Shown here piece by piece: positions 33,968 to 47,670 of a stretch of DNA of 64,000 nucleotides (position 1 is the first letter of the stretch; every line of letters begins with the position of its first letter). The notes beneath the pieces were generated by a model, which was given only the letters and a program-made list of their open reading frames with translations, ran no database searches and was not told where the DNA came from. The translations under genes were made by a program, and so were the position numbers. Source of the stretch: Hygrocybe punicea (Eukaryota > Basidiomycota > Agaricomycetes > Agaricales > Hygrophoraceae); NCBI GenBank assembly GCA_963556145.1, contig OY744465.1, forward strand, positions 4,340,001 to 4,404,000, read 5' to 3'.

Positions 33968-35320
33968 ATGGACGTTCTACCTACCGAACTCCTCATGGAA
34001 ATATTTGTTTTCTGCTCCTCAAACAACGACTATGCTCTTGCTCCCATCACCCTCGCCTGTGTCTGCCGTTTCTGGAGAGATGTAGTGCTTGCGCTACCAA
34101 GAGCTTGGCAGTGGATCTATCTCGACGACAAACGCCGTTCCATTGCGCATTCACGCAGACAAGCGGAAATTTGGTTGGCACGATCCGCACCGCTCTCTTT
34201 CGACGTCGAGCTCAAGCTTCACGATTCCGATATGCTTCTACCGATGCTTTCACCGCTTCTACCAGAGATTCGTCGATGGAAAGTATTTACGATGACCGGT
34301 GTACGGCAGGAACATTTGCGACTTTCCAGCCTTGGAGAGTCTGATCAACATCAGTCCATGCATCATTTGCATATCGATGTTGAAGAGGCAGATGAGGATG
34401 GTCTGGCGGATGGCATACCCGGAAACACATTTACCAAATGCTATGCCCCTTGGGTGCACCACCTCTCCATGCATATTTGGGTACTGGCCCTACCCCCCGC
34501 ACCCCTCATTGCACCTTTACGCATCACGTCACTTAACATCTGCGAATCATCCTTTGACACCTACACTCAGCCTGTGCACTTGCTCGAATTCCTGACTGCC
34601 TGTCCCGAGCTTGAGAGCCTTCATTTCACCAGTTGGCCTCGCGACAGCGAACACAACGAAAAGGCGCCCCCCATCGTTTTACTTCCGCGCCTGCAATCTT
34701 TACATCTGATTAGCACGTGTGCAGCACGTACCATCCTTTCGCATCTTGATACGCCAGTGCTGGAAGAGATTTATCTTGCTCATCTCAATGTGAACTTTCG
34801 CCTTCTGGGTGAACACGACGAGGACGGTGACAGCGACGACGAGGCGCACGACTTCTCCCAGTCACCATCGAGTGATCAAGCGACGGGGATGGGTCTTCGC
34901 AAGCTAATCACCCGATGCAATCCACCTATTGAGGTGCTTGAAATGGACTACAGCGATATGCGGACGAAGGACTTCCATTGGTGTTTTGACCGATTAACGA
35001 CGCTGAGGGACTTTCGCATCGTCGCCTCCGACATGTCCGATAGAGTAATAAATCTTCTCCGGCCATTCCGATTGCCATGGGAGGGTAAAGACGTTCCCTT
35101 GCATGTTCGACTACCGAACTTGGAAAATTTGGAGCTTTACAACTGCCAAAGGCTATCTGGTGAGGCCCTCACCGGGGCTATTGGCGCTCGAGTCAGATAT
35201 ACAGACGCCATGACTCCCGAAGCAACATTGACAGAAGTTTCCATTATTGGTTGCCTCACTTTTGAACCTTTTCATGCCGAGGTGCTTGGGGAAGACTTGG
35301 GGACTCGCTTACGTGTTTGA
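33968..35320 (+). CDS. F-box protein
   Basis: A single-exon protein of 450 residues. The F-box occupies residues 2-48 (LPTELLMEIFVFC, APITLACVCRFWRDVVLALP, W at 45-47), the standard Skp1-binding motif of SCF ubiquitin ligases. The rest holds leucine-rich segments (LEFLTACPELESLHF, LPRLQSLHLIS, LPNLENLELYNC) typical of the large basidiomycete F-box family, plus an acidic insert (EHDEDGDSDDE near residue 280). The substrate cannot be inferred. Confidence 0.9.
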   Translation: MDVLPTELLMEIFVFCSSNNDYALAPITLACVCRFWRDVVLALPRAWQWIYLDDKRRSIAHSRRQAEIWLARSAPLSFDVELKLHDSDMLLPMLSPLLPEIRRWKVFTMTGVRQEHLRLSSLGESDQHQSMHHLHIDVEEADEDGLADGIPGNTFTKCYAPWVHHLSMHIWVLALPPAPLIAPLRITSLNICESSFDTYTQPVHLLEFLTACPELESLHFTSWPRDSEHNEKAPPIVLLPRLQSLHLISTCAARTILSHLDTPVLEEIYLAHLNVNFRLLGEHDEDGDSDDEAHDFSQSPSSDQATGMGLRKLITRCNPPIEVLEMDYSDMRTKDFHWCFDRLTTLRDFRIVASDMSDRVINLLRPFRLPWEGKDVPLHVRLPNLENLELYNCQRLSGEALTGAIGARVRYTDAMTPEATLTEVSIIGCLTFEPFHAEVLGEDLGTRLRV

Positions 35321-35491
35321 TAGGTCAGCTTACTTGGCCCTGTCACATCGGCCCCTCTCACGTCAAATCTCTTACTTTAGATTCACTTTCTACGGCGTGC
35401 GGTACCGCTTACTTATGATCATCCTGACTCTTAGTGATTATGTCATCCCTCGATATTCGATCCATTCAACCTTTTCTTCCAATCACCTGCA

Positions 35492-36114
35492 ATGTTCACA
35501 ACAGAGCGGCTCACCCTCCGATCATACCAAACATCGGACAACTGCGACCTCCTCCTTTTGTGGGAGGATCCTCGAGTTCTTGCCGGTTTCAGTGGAAGAT
35601 ATATCGCCCCCCAAGGCCCTAAGCTCGCCCAAGAGTTGTCAAAGATAGTTCAGGAACCTGTCCTATTCCTCGTTGTTACGTTGACAGAGACAGGGGACAT
35701 CCTGGGCTTTTGCAGTGTGAGGATAAAAAACCCCAAGAACCGGGATGGTATCCTCGGGATCGTCCTTCACCATGCCTATTGGAATAAAGGGTATGGGACG
35801 GAAACGCTGAGATGTATCCTCGACCACTCCTTCCGTTGGCTGGGACTCCACCGGGTGTCTCTACTCGTGTATGAGTCCAATAAGGCTGCGAGAAGGGTAT
35901 ACGAGCGACTGTCAGTCTTGGCTGCCTCCTTCAATGTGTCACAAACTCACCCATGGGGTGACCAATTTTCAGTGGGTTCGTAGAAGAAGGAAAGAAGCGG
36001 AAATCTAATTGGGCTGATGGCAAATGGGAAGACGAGATTTGGATGGGTATCTTGGAAGAAGAGTGGGCCGAATTGGAGAAGAAGAGAGGAACACAGGAAC
36101 ATGCAGTGGGGTAA
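35492..36114 (+). CDS. GNAT-family N-acetyltransferase
   Basis: Opens MFTTERLTLRSYQTSD, the usual first strand of RimJ-type acetyltransferases. Acetyl-CoA binding is shown by YWNKGYGTETLRCIL (the Q/RxxGxG/A loop), followed by LHRVSLLVYESNKAARRVYERLGF across one intron (GTCAGTC to TTTTCAG). It ends EEEWAELEKKRGTQEHAVG at TAA 36112-36114, about 190 residues. Similar to fungal enzymes acetylating protein N-termini or small amines; substrate unknown. Confidence 0.85.
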
Positions 36115-36241
36115 AATACAAGCAAAGGATTTGTTACCAGGACTTCGAACAGTTTTCAATGAAGTTTCCGCAGCAACAGTCAGTCTTTTTCAGCAATACA
36201 TATTTTGGTCATAAATACCACTACCTTCGTCATCCATCCAT

Positions 36242-37155
36242 TCAACATGTGCATCTCAATATCGGCCTAATCCCCTTGCCCTGCCTGAAATCAAGATTCC
36301 CATTCCCAGACACAAGGTTTCCAAGTATACCGTCAGCCATCTTGACACCACTGGCTGCCCTTCTACCTTTTTTCGAGCTGGCGGGAGCCCACAACGCTGG
36401 CGTTTTGAAAATTTGCGCAATAGCTCCTCCGAATGCCTCACCCACACCGACAGCATTTTTAGCAGAAGCTTCGATGAAGAGCGAATTCATCCGCTTTGCA
36501 AATTGTTGGCCTTCGATGGTAGAGACTTGACGAGATGATTCCTGTATCGGGTGGGAGTGTCACCGTGGGGGTGTGATTGAACGAGGAGGTCGGGCGTACC
36601 TTGTCAACTTTGTTTCCGACCACAATCTTCACCACAGCACTTGGCACGTACTTGTCCAACTCGGTGTACCACTTAGGGAGAGCATTGAATGATTCTCTCC
36701 TGGAGACATCGTATACTGTAGTAACCAGCATAGAATCAGACCATCCTTCCAACTAATGATGAGCAAACGTTTGACTCGCCAAGAATAACACCCTGAGCGC
36801 CTCGATAATAGGACAAAATCATGGAACGGAATCTTTCCTGTCCAGCAGTGTCCTTCGAAACATGAGTTACGAGTTCGTCGACAGAAAAGATGAAACAAAC
36901 TCACCCATATACTGAGTTTGACCTTCTTGTCCTTGATCCGCATGAAATGCACCTACCAACCCGGCTTCAGCCACACGGAATGAAATTTAGAATGCGAGAA
37001 CTGACACGAAAGTCGACGCCGACAGTGGGACGTCCTTCGTCCTCTGGCAGCCACTCCTTGTCTGAAAATCGCAGAACCAAGCTGGTCTTTCCGACTGAAC
37101 TCTCGCCTAGTAAGAGGAGCTTGCAGTTGACAACTTGGGGTGTAGCGACGGCCAT
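36242..37155 (-). CDS. Rab-type small GTPase
   Basis: A membrane-traffic GTPase. P-loop GESSVGKTS, switch PTVGVDF, WDTAGQERF, GNKVDK and EASAKN are all present, and the C-terminus RCTC ends in a CxC prenylation signal. Exon joints: a GTGAGT intron after LSIW, then a GC-AG intron after GAQGVIL (donor CTTG|GCGAGT, acceptor TACTACAG, about 64 nt). Only the GC donor keeps the frame to VYDVSRRESFNALP. The Rab18 or Rab5 subfamily is possible; I did not assign it. Confidence 0.92.
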
Positions 37156-37933
37156 AAGGAATCCAGGTTGCTAACTTCAGGATTGTCGAAGATATATCTA
37201 CTCGGACCCCCCGTGGAGGGGGTGAGGTGTGCACTGGCCAGTGCATGAACCATCCACGTCGATTCCACGAGCGATAAGCATTCCGAGTCGTCCTGCCGTT
37301 TCCAAGCATCAGATCTGCATCAGAGACGGCCTCCTGTTTATATCATGATGAGTATTGAAAGTGCTCGACCCTCCCAGCGACGAATACGTAGTACGTACAC
37401 ACCCGTAGCCAAGGCGCGGCTTGAGGGTTTGCTAAATTACGGAAGACGAAGGAACGGCTTTCTGACGCGACTTGTCCCGCAATACGATGCCCGTCCCTGC
37501 AGGTAACGCCGGGTAACGGTGACTCGGATGACCCTCATCCTGTATTCTGGCTTGGCCTTTGAAATTTGAACTCGGAGGCTCTCACTAGTCTGTCAGATCT
37601 TATTCATAATTCTTTGTCTGGACTTACCAGTGTTAACCTATAGTGCTACACGCTACCGCATGTTGCTTGCATGTCCTTACCGTCTTATATCACAATCCTA
37701 CCTCGTGTGCTCTGAGGGCAATCCTGATACCTATGCAGGTTTCAAGTTACGTTCCCCTTCACCTCGTGTAAGCCGATTACAGTGCCCTCATCGCCTTATG
37801 TTTGTGTTTGACTTCAACTTCCACTCACGTAAACAGTGACATGCCTCGTACGGCGTATTTCCGGCTGGAAATCGTGCGAAGCTCTATGCGAAGCCCATCT
37901 GGATAACCAAAGGCATTTGTACCATAGACGAAA
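37156..37933. other. Intergenic region upstream of the Rab gene
   Basis: Holds the Rab 5' flank and about 600 bp without a gene, RNA gene or repeat I can support. Confidence 0.45.
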
Positions 37934-38605
37934 CTAAGCTTGCCGCAAATGATTGTTTATCATCTCCTTTACGTCGTTGGACTCCTTCTTCCAACAAAAG
38001 ATTCGTACCCCACACGTCGCCAGCGCACGATCATTGGCCTAGTTTGGATCACGGGGGATAAGCGGTGCGAGTATTTTCTTCCCTTCGGTGTAGAAGGAGA
38101 GGTGCGGGCCCAAGGCACTGGTACCATGAAGAGTGGGGATTTGTGAGATCGGCAAGGAGCTCCTTGATCATCGGCGGCTGCTCGACCGGAACGGCTGGAG
38201 AAACAACCCACGAACACTGTCTTCAAGTCGATGGAGAAGCCTTCCGGAGGCTTCTTCCACTGAGGTGAACGAGGAGCATGTTGGATTGGGCCATACAGTA
38301 TGGCTTCGTCCCCACCCGCTGGGATTGACTCAAACACATCGCAATGTGTGGAGGCCATGGCATGAAGTGAGGGTAGTTTATAATTAATAGGAGCGCAACA
38401 CCTGCTCGTCGTCAAGCTCGACGATAAATCGCGCACACCAAAGCGGAAACCGCTCATGGATTTGGGAAAGATGTTGAAAGTCTGTGAGAGGCGAAACATG
38501 GCTGAGGTGGGCCCATAAAACGTCGATAATACTATTGCCACCTGTCAAGGATCGATCAATAAAATCCTTATTTACGTAAGTTATTCGTCTAATATTTTCT
38601 GCCAA
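37934..38605 (-). pseudogene. Decayed gene of an unnamed fungal family
   Basis: Minus-strand pieces read ERFPLWCARFIVELDDEQ, then YGPIQHAPRSPQWKKPPEGFSIDLKTVFV, then RAAADDQ in one frame. The continuation TSALGPHLSFYTEGKKI is in a different frame, ends at an early TAG after RDPN, and goes on as ANDRALATCG...DVKEMINNHLRQA before the final stop. A shift in frame plus a stop inside what looks like one continuous domain points to a pseudogene. I recall a large uncharacterised fungal family with a SALGTRLSFY-like segment, but give it no function. An unseen intron could explain part of this. Confidence 0.4.
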
Positions 38606-38648
38606 TTCCGCGATCTAATAACTAGTGTTGTCGAGTCTGAATTTCACA

Positions 38649-39861
38649 ATGCGTCCCTGGAGGCCCCGTCTTAGCACAGACAATCCGCCACCACCGTACA
38701 CATCGCAGTCTCTGAATCCTTTCCGGGAGGAAAGCGCCCAAGCGTCGCCCGAATCCAGTGGTCCTTCCACGACAACCCTCCAGACTTCGGTGCGTTTGTC
38801 GAAATGACAGCTTGGATTCTCAGTTACATCCACATTACAGGACATAACTCGAGCAGTTCACGGATCTCGCTATCGTATGCTTCTAACCTCTACACGCTGG
38901 CGCTTACTCAAAGCTTCTTTACTCTGCCAGTTTACTATCGCGTATATTCTCCCCCAAATGGTCCTGTTGAAGTGAAACATCCTGAATCTTCTGAGGATCC
39001 ATTTCTGGGGTGTACTCTCGTCAATCGCATCACGCCGCCTCACACTGCCGCCAGCATCAAACAGCATCTCGCTAGACAAGAAGCCATCTCTGACTGGACA
39101 AGTACATGTCTCTTTGCTGATATCTCGTGTCGTGCTCCGCTAGACGATACGGAGTTTGTTGATACCAGAGACCCGGCAGGACCGGGTGCTACTTTAGCAG
39201 ACCCAGTTGCGCTTGTTATGTCTACACCCGCTGTGCCGTCGTCGGCCTCAACTATCCCCTCCGCTTCTGACCTCCCACAGCCGTGGGGTGGTGGTCCTGC
39301 TCGTCACTGGTACACTGTGAGAACACTTCGTGACGGTATGTACTAGGATCACCGTATTTTCGAACAAATTTTCTAATGTCCTCATCCAGTGCCTAACCCT
39401 GTTGTTCCGGCTAGGGACCTGTCCTTCAACAAAGGCGATATCCTTTACACCAACGGTACTATACGAGCTGGTGAGTCTTACTACCTCCGCCCTCAGGCAG
39501 CCTCCTACATTATTTTTTGTAGCGGGTTCCTCGACGGCTCACATCTATGCGAAAGCTGATGACGGAAGAATGGGACGTGCGTACCTATCTATTGCTCTCT
39601 GATTTCTTGCATTGACTATTTTCTGATCTAGTTGTTTGGGTCCGTAAGTATCTCTCTATGTAGACATTTTGCTTGCTCTGGATCATCATGTACTGCTTGT
39701 CACAGGCGATATTGAGGTTGTTGGAACAGTTCCACCTGCGCTCCTTCGGTAAGTCGTCACAAGTACTCAGGTTTTTTCATGCTAATCACTTCTCCAGCGG
39801 TAGAGGTAGAGGAGGGGGACGTATGGGTGGGCGGCGCATGGGGCGGCGGTTTGGGGGCTGA
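38649..39861 (+). CDS. Uncharacterised protein with a glycine/arginine tail
   Basis: Seven exons fit with consistent phases (38649-38793, 38841-39335, 39390-39470, 39523-39576, 39632-39643, 39706-39748, 39798-39861) and sum to 298 codons. The N-terminus is proline-rich. The middle includes SYASNLYTLALTQSFFTLPVYYRVY. The C-terminal part (VPNPVVPARDLSFNKGDILYT, DIEVVGTVPPALL) may be a small beta-barrel such as an SH3-like fold, and the protein ends in [21 protein letters not shown], an RGG-type tail often seen in RNA-binding proteins. One exon is only 12 nt. I do not recognise the family. Confidence 0.6.
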
Positions 39862-40008
39862 AAGGCCCTTGTTCCACTGTACTGTGGTTGTCATAAATGC
39901 CTGCACAGTCCAATTTGCTAGTTTTCATATCATCGATCATCTCGGGAACGTTCTGTACTGATGTAATAGTTGCACGAAGGATCCAGAACTCTGCACGGAG
40001 TCGGCACC

Positions 40009-40215
40009 ATGGCCATTACAACTGAGGACTACAGGGCGAGTAGCCGTGTCAACAACGGCAGTAGAGCGAAAACGTGGGACAAGTATATGGAGGATGTCCG
40101 CATAGGAAGGCCTGGTGCTCAAGAAGCGCTGGATGAGTTCAGAGCCTACAAGCTGCAGCTGGTGACGAAAGTACTAAAGGCTAGGCTCCATTGTTTTTCA
40201 ACGGCTCAACATTGA
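40009..40215 (+). CDS. Small hypothetical ORF
   Basis: 68 codons from ATG 40009, charged, including TWDKYMEDVRIGRPGAQEALDEF. It may be the first exon of a longer gene, because the region to 40560 has splice-like signals, but no downstream exon could be joined with confidence. Family unknown. Confidence 0.25.
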   Translation: MAITTEDYRASSRVNNGSRAKTWDKYMEDVRIGRPGAQEALDEFRAYKLQLVTKVLKARLHCFSTAQH

Positions 40216-40806
40216 CGTATTCACCATTGTTGTTAGTATGCTGATTATATTGCCAGTGGTGGAACAGTCGCCGATCCACTCGTCGGTGCGTCTCCAAGGT
40301 GCTAAACATCTAAGCAATTTTCTTGCCACCGGTAGCTCGGAGCCTTGTTAGATTGAGCATGATCCCGTCTTGGTTGGTCCTGTGCAACGTATTCTTTTGG
40401 CCCTACCGTTTGTCGTTCATCTCCCTGCTGCAATGTATTATACATCTATTCTCTTCCTCGGTAGGCCGAATTGATATTTTGATATTCTACTGCGGGATCA
40501 GGTGGGTTTCCGTCTAACAAACAGCTGTCTTGGATCTTCGTTGTTCATATAGAAGTGAATCTGTACTGATCACATGTTACTACACAACCACACTTGAAGC
40601 TTGAAGCTTGAGGAATGCCGAGAAGTCTTTAACTGGGTACAAATCGATATCCTTGCTCGTCAATGCAAGGCGGGATCGGGTTACAGTTCTAGCCGTGACG
40701 GCGAGAATAATGATACACTGGGGGAGTGATGATAAAAGACAATTCAAAGAGAGATACCACGTAGGATCCATACAACACATGGAGGCATGGAGCTCTCTTT
40801 CTCAAC

Positions 40807-43360
<2,554 letters not shown>

Positions 43361-43751
43361 CGTGGATAGGAGGCAGAAAGATATGATGTCATTTTTTAGT
43401 TTGCATTTACATAAGCTCGATCTTACAGATTTTGGATAATTATCCTCGGTATCCTGGGTGGCGATAATAATGTCCAGGTGCCTGTTTCGAGCAAACATCC
43501 AGACCGTTGGAAAGACGAAAAACGATAGAAAAACGAAGGTGGGCTGGCACGTGATGTGCAACGCGTAAACCACGCGCTCAAGTTCATAATATCTTTTTCT
43601 ACATTTACAGCTTGGAACCAAGCACCGTCCATCCATCCAACACCCTGATTCAAGTTTCCTATCTTAGGCTCCATATACCTGCCCACATCTGCTTCTTGGG
43701 CGATCTCAATACCCACAGACTACTTTTTTATTTTACTTTTAGGATATTTAA
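43361..43751. promoter_or_regulatory. Divergent promoter region between PDC and the CK1-like gene
   Basis: 391 bp containing the 5' flanks of both genes. A TATTTAAA stretch at about 43745 lies just before the kinase start. No other clear site was identified. Confidence 0.4.
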
Positions 43752-45582
43752 ATGCCTGCTATCCCCCAGGTCATAGGCAACTGGTGGTTGGGCGAACCTC
43801 TAGGAGCAGGTTTCTCTGGTGCGCTACATTATTTCTTTCGACTCTCGTGCACTGTAGTCATCAAATAACCACAGGCTCCATATTTCGTGCAATTCATGTA
43901 CATACGGGGCAGGTCGTTGCACTCAAAGTGCAACGCGCCAATGACGAATGCCCGACGAACCGTTATGAGCGGGCCTTCTATCCATGTCTTCAGGGCGGTG
44001 TGGGAATGCCGACGCTGTGGGCGTCTGGCGTGGAGGGAAAGTGGGACTACCTCGCGATCGACCTGCTGGGCCCCAGCTTGGACGGTCTTTATCGCAAGAG
44101 CGGGAAAGAGATAATGGATCTGCGCAGTGTCTGCTGTATTGCTATGCAAGTGGTGAGCCCTTCTTTCGTACGTCTTCGTGCCTCCCAGGTTGACGACATA
44201 TATATAACTGAGAAAGATTTCGAGACTGGAGTTTATGCACTCTCGCGGCATTTTACACCGTGACATCCAACTGGGGAATTGCGTAATCGGCCTCCCACCA
44301 AACGAAAAGACTATCTACATGATCGACTTTGGCTTCTCCAAATCGTACATCGACCCTTACACCAAGCGGCACATCCCCGACAGCAAAGTGAGGCGAGACT
44401 TCATCGGAAACTATTGGTTCACATCTGTTGGCGTCCACTGCAAGGGCAAGGGTCTGTCTGTTTGTACCGTCCAGTGATAAAAATGTTGTTGAATCTTCCG
44501 CAGTGCCTTCAAGACGTGATGACCTCGAAGCGGCTGCCCTCATGTTCATCCACCTCTTGACACCCCGCGGACTATCGTGGATTCGCAACGGCGTGCCCAA
44601 AACGGAAGCAGCCCATGAACATCTTAAACGCACAAAACGTAATGCCCGTCCAGACGACCTCTGCAGAGGACTTCCGCAGGAATTTGAAGAATTTCTGAGA
44701 TATTGCAGGCGGCTAAAATTCCAAGAGTGTCCAGATTACGCGAAATGGCGGGAAGAGTTCAGTGAGCTTGCAAAGGAAGAAGGATTCCCAGCCAGCGATG
44801 CGTTTATTTGGCCCCCGCCAAAGCGAGAACGGGTGTGTTTGCATTCTCAAGAATGAACTCTCATTGAAGAAAATATGATACAGCGACCACCGACCATAAA
44901 TATCGCTAGGCGAACGCCAGCTGGCGACAAGAGCAACGTCGAGAATATCCTCAATGATCTTGCCAATCTTCAACTCGGCGACCGTCAAATTCTCGGGGAT
45001 CGCAAAAACGTGGCGATGGTCGTCCGGAATGCCAAGAATGATGCCACCAAAGATGATTCTGTTGAGAAACCAGGCCTTTCGAAGGGGACTATCGAGATCA
45101 GTAGTGGGTCGGAGGGTCCTATACCTCCACGCTTCCTGGCCCCCAAGGCTCACAAATTGATCAAGCTGACGAAAACTATCACCGGAGCGACAGATAACCT
45201 AGCTCTTGCTGGGACCGTCACCGAATTTGTAGCGGTTCTACAAAGTAACAGCTCTCGTAATCTGACAAAAGAGGGCTTTGCTTTCCTGGATGCCCTTCAC
45301 AAGCAACTCGCTGACCCGTCGGTCTTTGTTTTGCCTATGCGGACGTCACGCAAACGTAGTTCGGACAAGGAACCGGCCCCCGAGCCAGAACCAAGACATG
45401 TCAAGCTCGGGGTCGTCGCACGACTGAAACGAGAGGTCGGGGGTGCGAGTGGGAACCAGGCTCTGGCGGAGATGGTGGCAGATTTTGGTGTGGTGACGAA
45501 CAAGGGCAGTGGGCGGACTGTTACAAAGGACGGATTTGCGTTCTTGGAGGGATTAGCAGCAAGGCTCAAGGAGCTGCAGTGA
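43752..45582 (+). CDS. Casein-kinase-1-like protein with a duplicated C-terminal module
   Basis: Starts MPAIPQVIGNWWLGEPLGAG. Kinase parts: glycine loop LGAGFSGSIF, VVALK lysine, HRDIQLGN catalytic loop, MIDFGFSKSYID, and KVRRDFIGNYWFTSVGVH in the CK1 activation region. The usual HRDIKPxN lysine is replaced by Q, though D and N remain. A 51-nt intron (GTGTGT to GATACAG, about 44832-44882) joins PPPKRER in frame to RPPTINIARRTP and the following ORF, so the kinase continues to 45582. The extra tail has two similar segments, LTKTITGATDNLALAG... and LKREVGGASGNQALAE..., each ending in (T)KEGFAFLDAL / TKDGFAFLEGL. Activity and role are not known. Confidence 0.85.
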
Positions 45583-45764
45583 ATTTTCTGTTGAACACGT
45601 GACTATCCGGCCCCAATTATTATTATTTTACCCCAGCCTTTTTTTTTGCCCCAGACACAATAAAAAGGACCGTCAAAGGAATCGCTGTTCTCCTGTCACC
45701 GACCCGACCTCCTCGTCTCTCTTTCTCGACAGCTTTCTTCATAGACCATAGACAGACTTGGACA

Positions 45765-47471
45765 ATGTCCACACCAAATGGCGTTACCGTTGTTGAGCAG
45801 AACACATACCTCATTCCCGACCTTTCCATCAAAGACTTGCTCAACGTAATTCCGTAAGTTTATTAGCGACCAACCGCATATCAGTTCTTAGTCCTGCGCC
45901 GTAGCTCTCACTGCTTCAAGCGGTCAACTTTGAAGTCATCCTCGTACATGTATGTGGCGTGATTTCTTTGATAAAAAGTGTCACTTATAGGTTTGCCCTC
46001 CAAATAGCCTCTGGGACGTAATCGTCATTTTGTGTATCTACAAGACCACTGTTTACGCGGACTCCCTCATTGAACCAGGACAATTAAACTTGCCACACCC
46101 GCTCTTGTATACTTTGGCACGCTTCGCCGTTTGGTCCCTGTACGGTTTCTCTGCGGGTTTGTTCGCTACGGGTTTGTGGGTTATCGCACATGAATGTGGA
46201 CATCAAGCATTTTCCGAGTCGAAGTTTATTAATAACGCCGTCGGATGGGTCCTCCACTCTGCGTGAGCTCTCCCTAAACCATGTGATATCTGTCAACGTA
46301 TCTCACTTTCGCCGTGATTCGCACAGACTAGGAGTCCCGTACCATTCGTGGCGCATTACCCATGCCAAGCACCATGCTTCGACTGGACACATGACCCAGG
46401 ATCAAGTTTTTGTGCCCAAGACTCGATTGGATCTCGGCCTCCCCCCATTTGACCCTTCGGGCGAGAACATTCTTGGCAGCAGTGTGACCGAGAAAGTGAG
46501 AAAGGAACTCTGGGAAGCTCTGGGCGATTCGCCAATCGGCGCGGCTCTCCTCAGCGCCGGTTACTTAGTCAGTATCTACCGCGAGATCTCATTTTACTTC
46601 ACTGATAATTTGGTAGATTGTAGGATGGCCTGCATACCTTATTCGCAACGCTTCGGGCCAGCGACGGTACCCTCGCGGAACCAATCGTAGGCTCCATATC
46701 ATCATGACCAGCAGCTCGATCATCTTAACGCCCTTGCAGATTTTAACCCGACAGCTGTCATGTTCGCTCCTCACCAGTACGGCCAAGTCATCCTCTCTGA
46801 CATCGGCGTCTTCATCTGGTTCGCTGCCCTGGCAACATGGATATACCGAAAGGGCTTCGCGGAAGTCTTCACCCTATACCTCGTCCCTTACCTCTGGTGC
46901 GTTCCCCTGGACCACCTTTATCCAAACATCACGTTGACGATTTTTTATTCTGCAGGGTTAACCACTGGCTCGTCTTGATTACGTTCCTTCAGCACACGGA
47001 TCCCCTTCTTCCTCATTATCGCGCCCCAGAGTTTACCTTCCCCCGTGGTGCTCTCTGCACCCTTGACCGTCAACTCATGGGCGATTGTGGTAGTGTAATG
47101 GGCTGGCTTGGCGGGCATGCAACCCATGGGATCTCCGAGACTCACGTCCTGCATCACGTGTCCAGCAAAATTCCGCACTACAACGCGTGAGTGAAAAAGA
47201 AATCTTGCATGTGAAGCCTTTGTGATACATTCGTCCACCTGGTAGATGGGAAGCTACGGATGCGCTACGGAAGAAGCTTGAGCAATCAGGTATCAAACTC
47301 ATTGGCGCCCCCGGTGGTTGGGCAGAGGTCTACAGGGTCTTCAAGGCATGCAAGTTCGTCGAAGATGAAGGCAATGTCGTCTTTTACAAGAACGCACACG
47401 GCATCGCTTCTACACGACCAGTATTCGTCGATAGTTCTGTCAGTGACTCTGGGATCGACGTCGACAAGTAA
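45765..47471 (+). CDS. FAD2: Delta-12 fatty acid desaturase (FAD2 type)
   Basis: An ER membrane enzyme that converts oleic to linoleic acid. It starts MSTPNGVTVVEQNTY. The three histidine boxes are present: HECGH (WVIAHECGHQAFSE), HAKHH (RITHAKHHASTGH) and HVLHH (SETHVLHHVSSKIPHYNA). Hydrophobic segments surround them (FAVWSLYGFSAGLFATGLWV, YLWVNHWLVLITFLQHTD). Several short introns split the gene near 45856, 46265, 46570, 46900 and 47190. It ends VSDSGIDVDK at TAA 47469-47471. Box spacing and the T/S-rich HxxHH forms fit microsomal delta-12 enzymes, but substrate choice cannot be proved from sequence. Confidence 0.93.
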
Positions 47472-47670
47472 ATCATCTCTCGGTAAAGAGGGACGGGTCT
47501 GGCATTACTTAAAGACGGACCCTCGGCAGCGGCTTGCATCCGTTCAAATTATAGAAGTTTGGCAACCGGTTAGATCCATGTTGAAAGTCGAATACACCAC
47601 GAATACAAGGATACCTACCTTATACCGATCCGATTTGTTTAACGTTTGGTTGTGTCAATGAAATAGAACA

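Noticed and set aside
44854..44856. Kinase stop at 44856
   Set aside because: A phase-consistent 51-nt intron skips it and joins the following 700-bp frame, which otherwise has no gene context.
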